In this document: positions 49,671 through 57,556 of the stretch, one piece after another
Layout: each line of letters opens with the position of its first letter
Numbering within the stretch: position 1 is the stretch's first letter
Assembly: GCA_014896315.1 (NCBI GenBank)
Contig: JADBKP010000010.1
Location: 1 to 64,000, forward strand
Reading direction: 5' to 3'
Source: Limnochordales bacterium
GTDB lineage: Bacteria > Bacillota > Limnochordia > Limnochordales > DUMU01
DNA length: 64,000 nucleotides
The notes under the pieces: generated by a model
Seen by the model: the letters and a program-made list of their open reading frames with translations, nothing else
What the model was told of the DNA's origin: nothing
Database searches by the model: none
Translations under genes and position numbers: made by a program

Positions 49671-51200
49671 ATGGGGCTGCGAGGCGTGACGGCCAGAGAA
49701 GCCGCCGGCCGTTCCCGCAATTTTCCTCTGCTTTCGCCAGGCTCGCGGGGAGCAGGCGTCCGACAATTGCAGGAGAAGTTGCGGGCAGCCGGCTTTGATC
49801 CCGGTCCGGTCGATGGAATCTATGGACTTCTGACCGCGGCAGCCGTACGAGAATTGCAGCATACCTTCGGGCTGCGCGAGGACGGGCTGGCCGGACCCGA
49901 AGTCTGGAGTGTCCTGACCGATCCGGAAGCGCTCATGACGCGCCCGCACACCCGTTTGCCAGCAGGTGAGCATCTACAGGCGTTGCCCCTCACCTATCGA
50001 TTGGCCTGGCCGCGACTTACAAGTCAGCCGGGAGCGCAGGGTCAACGGGTCTTTGGCCGCACGAGCGGTGGTTTGTCCCGTACTCTTCTGGCGGCCAGCA
50101 TGCCACATCTTTCCGGTATGGTGACCCATGTAATCGCTCCCAACCCCCAGTCCGTGGCCTCCGGACATCTCTGGGAGTTACTACCTCTTGGCGACTTACC
50201 GGAAGAGGCTGCCCGGGCCGGTTGTGATCGCTGGGCGCTGCTTCCCGCACGGGCAGGGCGTGAGCTGAGTCTGGTCCTGGCCCAGGCCTCGCTTCCGGGC
50301 CGGTCTTCGCCTGCTTCCGTGTCCGGCGCGCAAGAGCAGGGCCGGCAGGGCCCAGAACATAGCCGTGAACAGGGCCGGTCGCACGATGGACGCGGCTGCA
50401 AAGGAGTGCTGGTGGATGCCAGCGGTTTCCGCCTTCCGGCGCAGCTGCCTGAATTCCTGGCTTTACTGGCCGCCCTGCGCGAGCTGTGTTCGGAGCCCGG
50501 GGGCGAGGAGTGGGAGGCAGAAGGGGAGAGCCCGGGACGAGCAGGAGGCATCCGGCTTGAGGTGGTGCTGCCGGCGGTGCCAGCCGCCGCCGGCCCTTTC
50601 TGGCGCGCCTTCTGCCAGACGTCTGCCCGGCTTGCCGGCCGGGCCGATCGCCTCTGGCTCTCTGCCTTTCGCCGCTCTGAGGACTGGCCCGTCGCCGGCC
50701 GGCCTCTGCAGCTGGTGGAGCTCGAGCGGATGCTCGCCCTGGCCCGGGAGACGTGGATGCCGTGGCGTCTCGGGGTGGTCCTGCCGGCGGGCGGCTGGTG
50801 GGCGGATGGCCGCCCCCTGACCCGCCGGGAAGCCCAGGCTTTGCGCCAGCGCCAGTGCCAGCGCCATCGCCACCGCCATCGTCAGCACCAGCTCCGGCTC
50901 CGGGCAGAGGTCGCCCAAGCCGTCTTGCCATCAGCTCCCGCAACAGCCGAAAAGCCCCGGGATGAGGCTTCCGGCCTGCTCTTACTTGGCCTGCAGGCGG
51001 GAGACGGTATTCCGGAGGCGTACCTGGTCGATCAGGAGACCTGGCGGGTGCTGCTCGGGTGCGCGCACGCGGCAGGAGTGGGCGGCCTGGCTGTCTACCC
51101 CTGGGGTGAGGAACATCCCTCATCATGGAAACTCTTTCCCCATTTTTCGGGGCGGCTGGCCGGGGACAACGAGGCAAGTCCGCCGGGGGGCGGCATATAA
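49671..51200 (+). CDS. peptidoglycan-binding-domain protein, large C-terminal part unidentified
   Basis: A 509-residue protein with one PG_binding_1 module at about 21-88 (LLSPGSRGAGVRQLQEKLRAAGFDPG, VDGIYGLLTAAAVRELQ, FGLREDGLAGPEVWSVL), typical of spore cortex-lytic and coat proteins. There is no N-terminal signal peptide. The remaining 400 residues show hydrophobic strands (GVLVDASGFRLP, LEVVLPAVPAA, RADRLWLSAF, WRLGVVLPAGGWW, LLLLGLQAGDGIPEAYLVDQE) arranged like a degenerate TIM barrel of GH18/YaaH-type spore proteins, but catalytic motifs are not evident. An Arg/Gln/His repeat stretch (about 400-420) is low complexity. Probably a spore-envelope protein; function not assigned. Confidence 0.7.
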   Translation: MGLRGVTAREAAGRSRNFPLLSPGSRGAGVRQLQEKLRAAGFDPGPVDGIYGLLTAAAVRELQHTFGLREDGLAGPEVWSVLTDPEALMTRPHTRLPAGEHLQALPLTYRLAWPRLTSQPGAQGQRVFGRTSGGLSRTLLAASMPHLSGMVTHVIAPNPQSVASGHLWELLPLGDLPEEAARAGCDRWALLPARAGRELSLVLAQASLPGRSSPASVSGAQEQGRQGPEHSREQGRSHDGRGCKGVLVDASGFRLPAQLPEFLALLAALRELCSEPGGEEWEAEGESPGRAGGIRLEVVLPAVPAAAGPFWRAFCQTSARLAGRADRLWLSAFRRSEDWPVAGRPLQLVELERMLALARETWMPWRLGVVLPAGGWWADGRPLTRREAQALRQRQCQRHRHRHRQHQLRLRAEVAQAVLPSAPATAEKPRDEASGLLLLGLQAGDGIPEAYLVDQETWRVLLGCAHAAGVGGLAVYPWGEEHPSSWKLFPHFSGRLAGDNEASPPGGGI

Positions 51201-51281
51201 GTCTTACGAAGAGTGGGTGTCGCGGATCAAGTCTGAAGGAGTACTGGCTCGGGACGGCGCCCGCGAAAAGAGGGGGAGACC

Positions 51282-53141
51282 ATGCTGAGACTGGAGGAGA
51301 CCCGTCTCAATCTGGAACGAACCTACGGCGAGCAGTTGGTGTCAGCCGTAGCTACCGGTCCTGTCCGGCTGGGCAGTGGCGAACCGTCCATTGGCCGCGT
51401 CCTTGGCCTGCGGGCCGTGCCCCGGCTGACGCAGCTGGCCTGGACCGAGGGACAGGCCAGGGCAAGAGGGGTCGTCGATCTCATCCTGATCTATGAAGAA
51501 GCAGTAGCTCCTGCGAACGAGGCCGACGCGCAGCTGGCCGGTTTCGGGCGGCAGGTGCACCCCGGCGGTGACGAGCTCCCTGACGATGACATGAGCCGGG
51601 GCTATGAAGAAGGCCTTGCTTTTGAGGATGACCAGGACGGCAGAGAGGACAGCATCGACACCGAAGGCGAAATCGGCACCGGCAGAAGCCGGAGCGGCGG
51701 CCGGAGCCGGGCAGGGCGCGGCGAGATGGGGACGCAACCGGCCGCGGCCGAGCTTGCGTCCACCATCTGGCGGGAGGCGCTCACCTTTGAAGTCTGGGCC
51801 GACCTGCCCGGGGCGGATCTCGAGCCCCCGGCCGAACTTCAGGGACGGTGTGAGGTTGAGACAACCAACTTCCAGGTTGACGATGATGGCCGGGGAGCCG
51901 AGGTCGAGGTCGGCCTGGCGGTCCTGGTGCGGGCGTTCCGGATCGAGACCGTCCGTCTGGTGACCGGCATGAATGCCGGCAGCAAGAGCCGCCTGCGGCT
52001 GGAAGGTGCAAGAGTGGCTCTGGAGAACTTTGTCGGCCGGGCGCAAGCGGAGGCGCTGGCCCGCAGGGAAATTGCTCTGGCAGTTGGCCATGAGATCGCC
52101 CGCCAGATCGTCGATGTGCAGGTTCAGCCGCGGGTCGAGGAGAGCCGGGTAGTGGAAGGCGGGGTCGATATCACAGGGAAGGTGGAGCTCAACCTCCTCT
52201 ATCTTGTCCGGTCCCCGTACGACGACCTCGACGCACCCAAACGGGAGTCCCAGGTCCGCAGCCAGGTCGCGGATCTGAGGTGGCAGGCCCACGTCGATCT
52301 TCCCGGGGCCCGAGCCGGTCACCAGGCTGGAGTGGAAGTGGAGGTGGCCGGCATGCGGGCCAATCTGAGCGACGACGGCCGTTCACTGGCAGTGGGACTA
52401 ACCCTCGCTCTCGACGTGCGGGTTGTTGAACCGGTCACCGTGACGCTCCTGCAGGGTGTGCACGGTGACGGGATCGAGGTGGCCACGCAAATGCAACCCT
52501 TTACAGCCGAGGCGCTGGTAGGGGGCGGTTCAAAGACCGGAAAGGCAGAGGGGGAGATCGAGGTCGCCGACCCGTTGCCCGGGTTCGACCGGGTGTTCTT
52601 CGCGGTCGGGCAGGTACACGTGGACAGGATCGTCTGCGGTCAGGACCGGGTCGAAGTCGAAGGGGCGGTGGATGTCAACATCACGTATCTGGCCGACAAC
52701 TGGGAGCAAAGCCTCGAGGTAGCAACCTGGCCGCGGGCGCTTGAGTTCCGAGAGATCGTGGTGATTGCCGGCGTCCATGAACAGGACATAGCCCAGGTAC
52801 GCGCCAACCTGCACTCCCTTGAGATCACGCCGCGGGGTTCGCACTACGCTACCGCCCGGGCAGCGCTCGACCTTGAAGTACAGGTCTTCCGCCCCGTGGA
52901 GACCGAGGTGGTAGCCGATGCCGTAGAAGTGCTACCTCTTGAGGGTGAACCGCCTACCATGCGTTTTGTGGTCGTCCAGCCCGATGACACCCTCTGGAGG
53001 CTGGCTACCCGTTACTCTACCACCCCGGAGGCGCTGCTGCAGGTGAATCCCGAACTTGCCGAGGGTGAACTGCCGGTGGGACACAAGGTTTACATACCCC
53101 GGCGGATCGTGCGGACAGCTGCTTCTCAGCAGAGTGCCTAG
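51282..53141 (+). CDS. DUF3794-LysM spore-envelope protein
   Basis: A 619-residue protein with repeated DUF3794 (SipL/YvbJ-like) modules and a C-terminal LysM. A first DUF3794 copy is at the start (TRLNLERTYGEQLV, IGRVLGLRAVPRL...VVDLILIYE), further copies around 160-290, 300-420 and 430-560 (each with a VEVEG.v.v.i.YL strand such as RVEVEGAVDVNITYLADNW). The LysM at about 565-612 reads RFVVVQPDDTLWRLATRYS then NPELAEGELPVGHKVYIP. An acidic low-complexity insertion (about 95-150) interrupts the first module. Such proteins anchor the coat to the SpoIVA layer or cortex. Follows the PG-binding gene by about 80 bases. Confidence 0.88.
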   Translation: MLRLEETRLNLERTYGEQLVSAVATGPVRLGSGEPSIGRVLGLRAVPRLTQLAWTEGQARARGVVDLILIYEEAVAPANEADAQLAGFGRQVHPGGDELPDDDMSRGYEEGLAFEDDQDGREDSIDTEGEIGTGRSRSGGRSRAGRGEMGTQPAAAELASTIWREALTFEVWADLPGADLEPPAELQGRCEVETTNFQVDDDGRGAEVEVGLAVLVRAFRIETVRLVTGMNAGSKSRLRLEGARVALENFVGRAQAEALARREIALAVGHEIARQIVDVQVQPRVEESRVVEGGVDITGKVELNLLYLVRSPYDDLDAPKRESQVRSQVADLRWQAHVDLPGARAGHQAGVEVEVAGMRANLSDDGRSLAVGLTLALDVRVVEPVTVTLLQGVHGDGIEVATQMQPFTAEALVGGGSKTGKAEGEIEVADPLPGFDRVFFAVGQVHVDRIVCGQDRVEVEGAVDVNITYLADNWEQSLEVATWPRALEFREIVVIAGVHEQDIAQVRANLHSLEITPRGSHYATARAALDLEVQVFRPVETEVVADAVEVLPLEGEPPTMRFVVVQPDDTLWRLATRYSTTPEALLQVNPELAEGELPVGHKVYIPRRIVRTAASQQSA

Positions 53142-53184
53142 CACCGGAAGATAGTGCTCTCCAAAAGCAGAGAATCAATCGACC

Positions 53185-54642
53185 TCAATCGACGGCGGCC
53201 GCTGTCTGGCCGGCCGCCGTAACCATCTCCGGCGGAAAGTGAACTGTGAAAGTAGACCCCTCGCCTACCTCGCTCTCCACCTCGATGGTGGCGCCGTGTT
53301 TTTCGACGATATGACGGACAATGGACAGACCGAGCCCCGTCCCCCCGAGCTGGCGTGAACGTGCCTTATCAACTCGGTAAAACCGTTCAAAAATGCGGGC
53401 CAGGTCCCGCTTGGGTATGCCGACTCCGGTATCCGATACCGCCAGTGCCACCCCGCCTGTCTTCTCCGGGCGGGTACGGATCACCACCCGTCCGCCGGCC
53501 GGAGTGTACTTGATGGCGTTGTCGACCAGGTTGAGGAGGAGGCGCCGCAAAAGTTCATCATCGGCGTAGAGAAGGGGCAGGCCGGGGGCCAGATCGAGCT
53601 CGAGCCGTAGTCCCTGACCTTGTGCCCGAGGACCGAGGGTGATGCCTACCTCATCTGCCAGCGCGTTGATGTCCACAGGCCGCCGCCGCAGCGGGATGTC
53701 CGCCGACTCGACCCGGGAGAGGTCGAGGAGGTCATTGACCAGCGCCACCAGCCTGTCCGTCTGCTGGTTGATGATCTCAAGAAAGCGGCGGCAGGTGGCA
53801 GGATCGTTCATGGCGCCGTCGAGCAGCGTCTCCACAAACCCCTTGATGGAGGTGAGGGGGGTGCGCAGTTCATGGGAGACGTTGGCCACGAAATCCTTCC
53901 GCACTCGCTCCAGCCGGCGCAACTCGGTGATGTCATGGAAGACCACCACCACACCGGCTGTGACGTCCGTACCCGTACCGCCGGTCACGGGGGCGGCCTG
54001 GGTCTGCAGAATCCTTTCCTCTGAGCCGAGCAGAACCGTCAGTTCCCGGGTCTTGGGAACCCCCGAGGCAAGAACTTCCTCGCAAAGAGTCGCCAGCTCA
54101 AAGTGGCGGATCACTTCCAGCAGCACCCGTCCGGTGGCTTCAGCTGCACTTACGCCGAAGTACCGCTCCGCCACAGGGTTAAAAAGCACGATCCGGTGGC
54201 GGCGGTCGATAGCGATGACGCCGTTCAGGAGTGAACGGAGGATTCCCTCCAGCTGGACGCTCTGTTGCTTTATCTCCCGGAAAGTCTCTTCCAGTTGCCG
54301 GGCCATTGCCCCGATGGCGAGGGCGAGTTCCCGTACTTCGTCGTTGCCTTCCCGGCCGGCAGAAAGGCGGGGGAGGCGAAAGTCGCCGGCGGCGATCGCC
54401 CGGGCGTGGGCGGTCAATGCCTGCAGGGGCTGGAGAACGTACCGTCGTGGAAATAGCACGGCGATACCGGCGAAAAGCGCCGCCAGAAGCAATGCGGCGG
54501 CCAGGAGAGCCAGGTGGGCAACCGGGCCTTCCTCGGGCAAGACCACGGAGATGAGAAATAGCGCTGCAGCCTCGCCGGCGAAAGCCACGGCAAAGTAGGA
54601 GAGATAGAGCTTGGCGAGGAGACGAGAAGACCGAATTGACAC
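53185..54642 (-). CDS. PhoR/WalK-like sensor histidine kinase
   Basis: A 485-residue membrane kinase. Two transmembrane helices (about 10-34 and 42-64) leave an extracellular loop of only about 7 residues, so sensing is probably not from outside. Then HAMP (about 65-118), PAS (about 128-235), HisKA with His257 in DFVANVSHELRTPLTSIKG, and the ATPase domain with N box LLLNLVDNAIKYTP, DTGVGIPK, FERFYRVD and GGTGLGLSIV. No partner regulator is adjacent. The PhoB/PhoP-type regulator upstream of pst (41437-42129) is the only response regulator in the window and a plausible partner. A hairpin and a TATAAT-like -10 lie between dcd and this gene. Confidence 0.9.
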   Translation of the reverse strand: MSIRSSRLLAKLYLSYFAVAFAGEAAALFLISVVLPEEGPVAHLALLAAALLLAALFAGIAVLFPRRYVLQPLQALTAHARAIAAGDFRLPRLSAGREGNDEVRELALAIGAMARQLEETFREIKQQSVQLEGILRSLLNGVIAIDRRHRIVLFNPVAERYFGVSAAEATGRVLLEVIRHFELATLCEEVLASGVPKTRELTVLLGSEERILQTQAAPVTGGTGTDVTAGVVVVFHDITELRRLERVRKDFVANVSHELRTPLTSIKGFVETLLDGAMNDPATCRRFLEIINQQTDRLVALVNDLLDLSRVESADIPLRRRPVDINALADEVGITLGPRAQGQGLRLELDLAPGLPLLYADDELLRRLLLNLVDNAIKYTPAGGRVVIRTRPEKTGGVALAVSDTGVGIPKRDLARIFERFYRVDKARSRQLGGTGLGLSIVRHIVEKHGATIEVESEVGEGSTFTVHFPPEMVTAAGQTAAAVD

Positions 54643-54666
54643 GCAACTCCTCCTCTCGACCCTCCA

Positions 54667-54712
54667 TTATAACAATTGACCCGGCAATCCGCCTGGCTTG
54701 CGGATTGCCGGG
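54667..54712 (-). promoter_or_regulatory. strong hairpin and TATAAT between dcd and the kinase gene
   Basis: A perfect 13-bp inverted repeat (54680-54692 with 54700-54712, 7-base loop) lies about 35 bases after the dcd stop. On the minus strand it is followed by TCAATTGTTATAATGG rather than a pure T-run. The TATAAT may be the -10 of the kinase gene, although no good -35 is visible, so terminator and promoter functions may be combined. Confidence 0.5.
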
Positions 54713-54747
54713 AAGAAGCCCGGCGGTGGCCTGCTTGTCGGCGCCTT

Positions 54748-55299
54748 TCAGATACGGGGCAGCGTGATGCCGAGCTGTTTCTGGTACTTGCCTTTCCGCT
54801 TTGCGTAACTTACCTCGCAGGGCTCGTCGCCTTCGAAGAAGAGAATCTGGGCGATGCCCTCTCCGGAATAGATCTTGGCGGGAAGTGGCGTAGTGTTGGA
54901 GATCTCGATGGTAAGATGGCCCTCCCATCCCGCTTCGAGGGGCGTGATGTTGACGACGATGCCGCAGCGAGCATAGGTGCTCTTTCCCACGCACAACCCG
55001 GTTACGTTCTCAGGTATCCGGAAATACTCCATGCTGCGCGCCAGAGCGAATGAGTTGGGAGGGATGATGCAAACCTCGCCCTTGAACTCGACCATTGACT
55101 CCGGGCGGATCGCCTTCGGATCGACCACCACCGAGTTGAGGTTGGTAAATATGCGGTACTCGTCGGCCACCCGGATGTCGTATCCGTACGACGAGAGTCC
55201 GTACGAGATCACGCCTTCCCTAACCTGGTGGTCGACAAAAGGAGAGATCATGCCCCGCAGGGCTTGCTCACGAATCCAGCGGTCGGACTTGAGTCCCAC
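54748..55299 (-). CDS. dcd: dCTP deaminase
   Basis: A 183-residue trimeric enzyme deaminating dCTP to dUTP for thymidylate synthesis. Signatures: [50 protein letters not shown] with the active-site Ser and Arg, and [19 protein letters not shown] with the catalytic Glu; [17 protein letters not shown] closes it. Length is normal. The GTG at 55299 is chosen because AAAGGAGC lies 7 bases upstream; an extension to 55380 is unsupported. It is divergent from rex, with about 150 bases between them. Confidence 0.96.
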   Translation of the reverse strand: MGLKSDRWIREQALRGMISPFVDHQVREGVISYGLSSYGYDIRVADEYRIFTNLNSVVVDPKAIRPESMVEFKGEVCIIPPNSFALARSMEYFRIPENVTGLCVGKSTYARCGIVVNITPLEAGWEGHLTIEISNTTPLPAKIYSGEGIAQILFFEGDEPCEVSYAKRKGKYQKQLGITLPRI

Positions 55300-55379
55300 G
55301 CAGTACGCTCCTTTCGTGCAATACGCAGAGCAAAGTTCGCTTTCGGTTCCGGCTTTCCTTCCTGCCCGGCGGGCTGGCA

Positions 55380-55408
55380 TTGACAGGAAGTAGCCGCCTT
55401 TCTATAAT
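55380..55408 (+). promoter_or_regulatory. consensus sigma-A promoter of rex
   Basis: A perfect TTGACA (55380-55385) and a perfect TATAAT (55403-55408) stand 17 bases apart, the strongest promoter in the window. Confidence 0.92.
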
Positions 55409-55416
55409 CGAATAAT

Positions 55417-55432
55417 GCAAGTGTTCACTTGC
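55417..55432. promoter_or_regulatory. palindromic operator candidate at the rex transcription start
   Basis: GCAAGTGTTCACTTGC is a perfect 7-bp inverted repeat with a 2-base centre, placed 9 bases after the -10, where a repressor would block transcription. Rex operators have the form TTGTGA-n-TCACAA or TTGTTAA-n4-TTAACAA; the half-site AAGTG/CACTT is only partly alike. Autoregulation by Rex is the simplest reading. Confidence 0.5.
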
Positions 55433-55451
55433 TTTAAGCTGGGAAGATAGT

Positions 55452-56147
55452 GTGGACATGAAGGAAGTGATGGCAGTGCCGTGGCCCAAGATCGCCGATG
55501 CGGTAGTGCGCCGGCTTGTGATCTACCTGCGCGTTCTCGACCGGGAAGCACGGGCGCAGGAGCGTACCATCTCCTCCTACCAGCTTGCACAAAAGACCGG
55601 TGTCAGCCCGGCGTTGGTCCGCAAGGATCTGGCGTGGTTTGGTGAGTTCGGGACCCGCGGCGTTGGCTACGACGTTGCCTATCTGCGGGATCAGCTGCAC
55701 AAGATTCTCCGGCTGGAGCAGGAGGTCCGAGCGGTGCTGGTCGGCGCAGGGAGCCTCGGCATTGCCCTGACCCGTTACAACGTGCGGCGGTATGCCGACG
55801 ACCCGACTTTCAACGTCCGGATCGTGGCCCTGTTTGATACCGATCCGGGCAAGATCGGCCTGATGATTGACGGCATTGAGATCTTTCCACTGCGCCTGTT
55901 GGGAGAGAAGGTCCCAGAGTTAGGGGCGACCATGGGCATCATCACCGTGCCCGCCTATGCCGCCCAGCAGGTGGCGGACGAGCTGGTCAAGGCAGGAATA
56001 GAGGGGATTGTCAACTTTGCTCCCACACCCATTCACGTGCCTCCCCGGGTGGCGCTCCAGACGGCGGACCTGAGTCTGGAGATGCAGTATCTCGCGTACA
56101 TTATGATGTCCCGCCGAGAGGAACGGGAAGAAGCGAGCGGCAGATAA
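55452..56147 (+). CDS. rex: redox-sensing transcriptional repressor Rex
   Basis: A 231-residue NAD(H)-responsive repressor that controls fermentation and respiration genes according to the NADH/NAD+ ratio. The winged-helix part includes RTISSYQLAQKTGVSPALVRKDLAWFGEFGTRGVGYDV (about 37-75), the Rossmann part AVLVGAGSLGIALTRY with FDTDPGKIG, and the C-terminal domain-swapped helix VALQTADLSLEMQYLAYIMMS. Several starts are close together (GTG 55452, ATG 55458, ATG 55470); none has a strong ribosome site, GGGAAG being nearest to the first. It stands alone with its own promoter; no Rex-regulated operon is adjacent. Confidence 0.96.
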   Translation: MDMKEVMAVPWPKIADAVVRRLVIYLRVLDREARAQERTISSYQLAQKTGVSPALVRKDLAWFGEFGTRGVGYDVAYLRDQLHKILRLEQEVRAVLVGAGSLGIALTRYNVRRYADDPTFNVRIVALFDTDPGKIGLMIDGIEIFPLRLLGEKVPELGATMGIITVPAYAAQQVADELVKAGIEGIVNFAPTPIHVPPRVALQTADLSLEMQYLAYIMMSRREEREEASGR

Positions 56148-56162
56148 AGGATTTCCAGTCAT

Positions 56163-56306
56163 GCCAGTCCCACTGGCCGAATAAACCACCTCCGGAGAGA
56201 CATGCTAGTTGTGAACTAGCAAAGGGGGTCAGTGGGCCATGAAGGTACCGGCCGCGTGGGAGGCCGGGCACCCGTTCAACCGGGGAAGCGGACGGGTGCC
56301 TTTTTT
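56163..56306 (+). promoter_or_regulatory. attenuator-like structured leader overlapping the 5' end of dacF
   Basis: Four foldable elements follow rex. A hairpin GCCAGT-CCC-ACTGGC is at 56163-56177. Its 3' part can pair instead with 56227-56236 (10 bp, one G-U), so the two are exclusive. GCTAGTT-GTG-AACTAGC is at 56204-56220. Last comes a terminator-shaped stem GGCACCCG (56267-56274) with CGGGTGCC (56293-56300), followed by TTTTTT (56301-56306). The last element lies inside the first 23 codons of the dacF frame as drawn from 56239. It does not match any riboswitch family I can recall. Confidence 0.5.
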
Positions 56307-57552
56307 GTCCTGTTCGCCGGCGGGGATCGCTCCGTCCTTTGTTTGGGCCCTACGCTCTTCCGGCAAGCCTTTTGCTCTCACTCTTCTTTGGGTGCTCGTC
56401 CTTGCGCTGACTTCTACCCTGTCGGTCTGGTTTTCGGGAGGAGAACCGGTCAAGGCCGCTGCACCTGTTTTTGACGTCGACGTGCCTTCGGCGCTCTTGA
56501 TTGACGTGGACACGGGACAGGTGCTATACGAGAAGAACGCCGATGAAAAGCGGTCGCCGGCCAGCATCAGTAAAGTAATGGTTATGCTGCTGGCCATGGA
56601 AGCGGTGGCAGACGGCCGGGCGAGGCTGGACGATCAGGTGACCATCAGCCAGACGGCGGAGTCGATGGGGGGCTCCCAGCTCTACCTGAAGGCCGGTACA
56701 TCCTTCACGTTACAGGAGTTACTGGAGATGCTGGCGATCGCCTCTGCCAACGATGCCACGGTCGCCATCACAGAGTACCTAGCCGGCAGCGAGGATGCTT
56801 TCGTAGAGGCGATGAACCGGCGGGCCCGCGAGCTGGGAATGAAGGACACCGTATTTCTGGATGCTTCCGGACTTCCCCTGATGAATAACCAGGAGAATGT
56901 GACCACGGCCCGGGACATCGGCCGGATGTCTGTGGCGCTCATCAAGAAGTACCCGCAGGTGCTCGAATGGACGGGGATCTGGACCAAGCAATTCCGTCCT
57001 GACCTACCGGTGGCAGTGAATACCAACAGGCTGATCCGCCGCTATCCGGGGGCTGACGGGCTGAAGACCGGGCATACGGAGAAATCGGGCTACTCGGTGG
57101 TCGCTACCGCGCAGCGGGGCGACCGGCGGCTGCTTGTCGTGGTGCTCGGGGCGACCAGCGACGAGGCGCGAATAGCCGCCGCCAGCAAGCTGCTCGACTA
57201 CGGTTTTACCGCCTTTCACCGGGTACTGGCCGTGCCGGCGGGCACGGCCGTAGGGAACGTGGAAGTAGCAGGAGGTTCACCCGGGCGCGTGGAAGCAGTC
57301 GTACTCGAGGATATCCGGGTGCTGCTGCCGCGGATCGTCACACAAGAGGGAGTCGAGCAGCGCCTTGAGCCCAGGCAAGGGTTGCAAGCGCCGGTAAAGA
57401 AAGGAGACCGGGTTGGCGAACTCGTCCTGTATTACAGGGGCACGGAAGTCGGTCGCCACCCGGTAGTGGCCGCCACCGACGTGAGGCGGGCCGGACTGCT
57501 GGCCCGGCTGTGGCAATGGCTGCGTAACCTGATAGCCGGTCTCTTCCGCTAG
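56239..57552 (+). CDS. dacF: D-alanyl-D-alanine carboxypeptidase (DacF-like)
   Basis: A 437-residue penicillin-binding protein (S11 peptidase) that trims the terminal D-Ala of peptidoglycan stems. Active-site motifs: S-x-x-K in SPASISKVMVM, S-x-N in IASANDATVA and K-T-G in GLKTGHTEKSGYS; RLIRRYPGADG precedes the last. A C-terminal beta domain (GRVEAVVLEDIRVLLPRIV...) and a terminal amphipathic helix (RLWQWLRNLIAGLF) anchor it to the outer membrane face, as in PBP5-type enzymes. The export signal is at about 43-73, unusually far in, and a terminator-like hairpin lies in the first codons, so the start may really be a GTG or TTG near 56296-56306. DacF types act in spore cortex synthesis. Confidence 0.9.
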   Translation: MKVPAAWEAGHPFNRGSGRVPFLSCSPAGIAPSFVWALRSSGKPFALTLLWVLVLALTSTLSVWFSGGEPVKAAAPVFDVDVPSALLIDVDTGQVLYEKNADEKRSPASISKVMVMLLAMEAVADGRARLDDQVTISQTAESMGGSQLYLKAGTSFTLQELLEMLAIASANDATVAITEYLAGSEDAFVEAMNRRARELGMKDTVFLDASGLPLMNNQENVTTARDIGRMSVALIKKYPQVLEWTGIWTKQFRPDLPVAVNTNRLIRRYPGADGLKTGHTEKSGYSVVATAQRGDRRLLVVVLGATSDEARIAAASKLLDYGFTAFHRVLAVPAGTAVGNVEVAGGSPGRVEAVVLEDIRVLLPRIVTQEGVEQRLEPRQGLQAPVKKGDRVGELVLYYRGTEVGRHPVVAATDVRRAGLLARLWQWLRNLIAGLFR

Positions 57553-57556
57553 GAGC

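Noticed and set aside
49201-51200. Prophage lysis module (holin plus endolysin)
   Set aside because: No other phage gene is near, the putative endolysin has no recognised catalytic domain, and the next gene is a spore protein.
56239-56306. T-box riboswitch before dacF
   Set aside because: GGTACCGGCCGCG recalls the T-box GGTACCGCG but has an insertion, and no specifier loop or the usual stem order is present.
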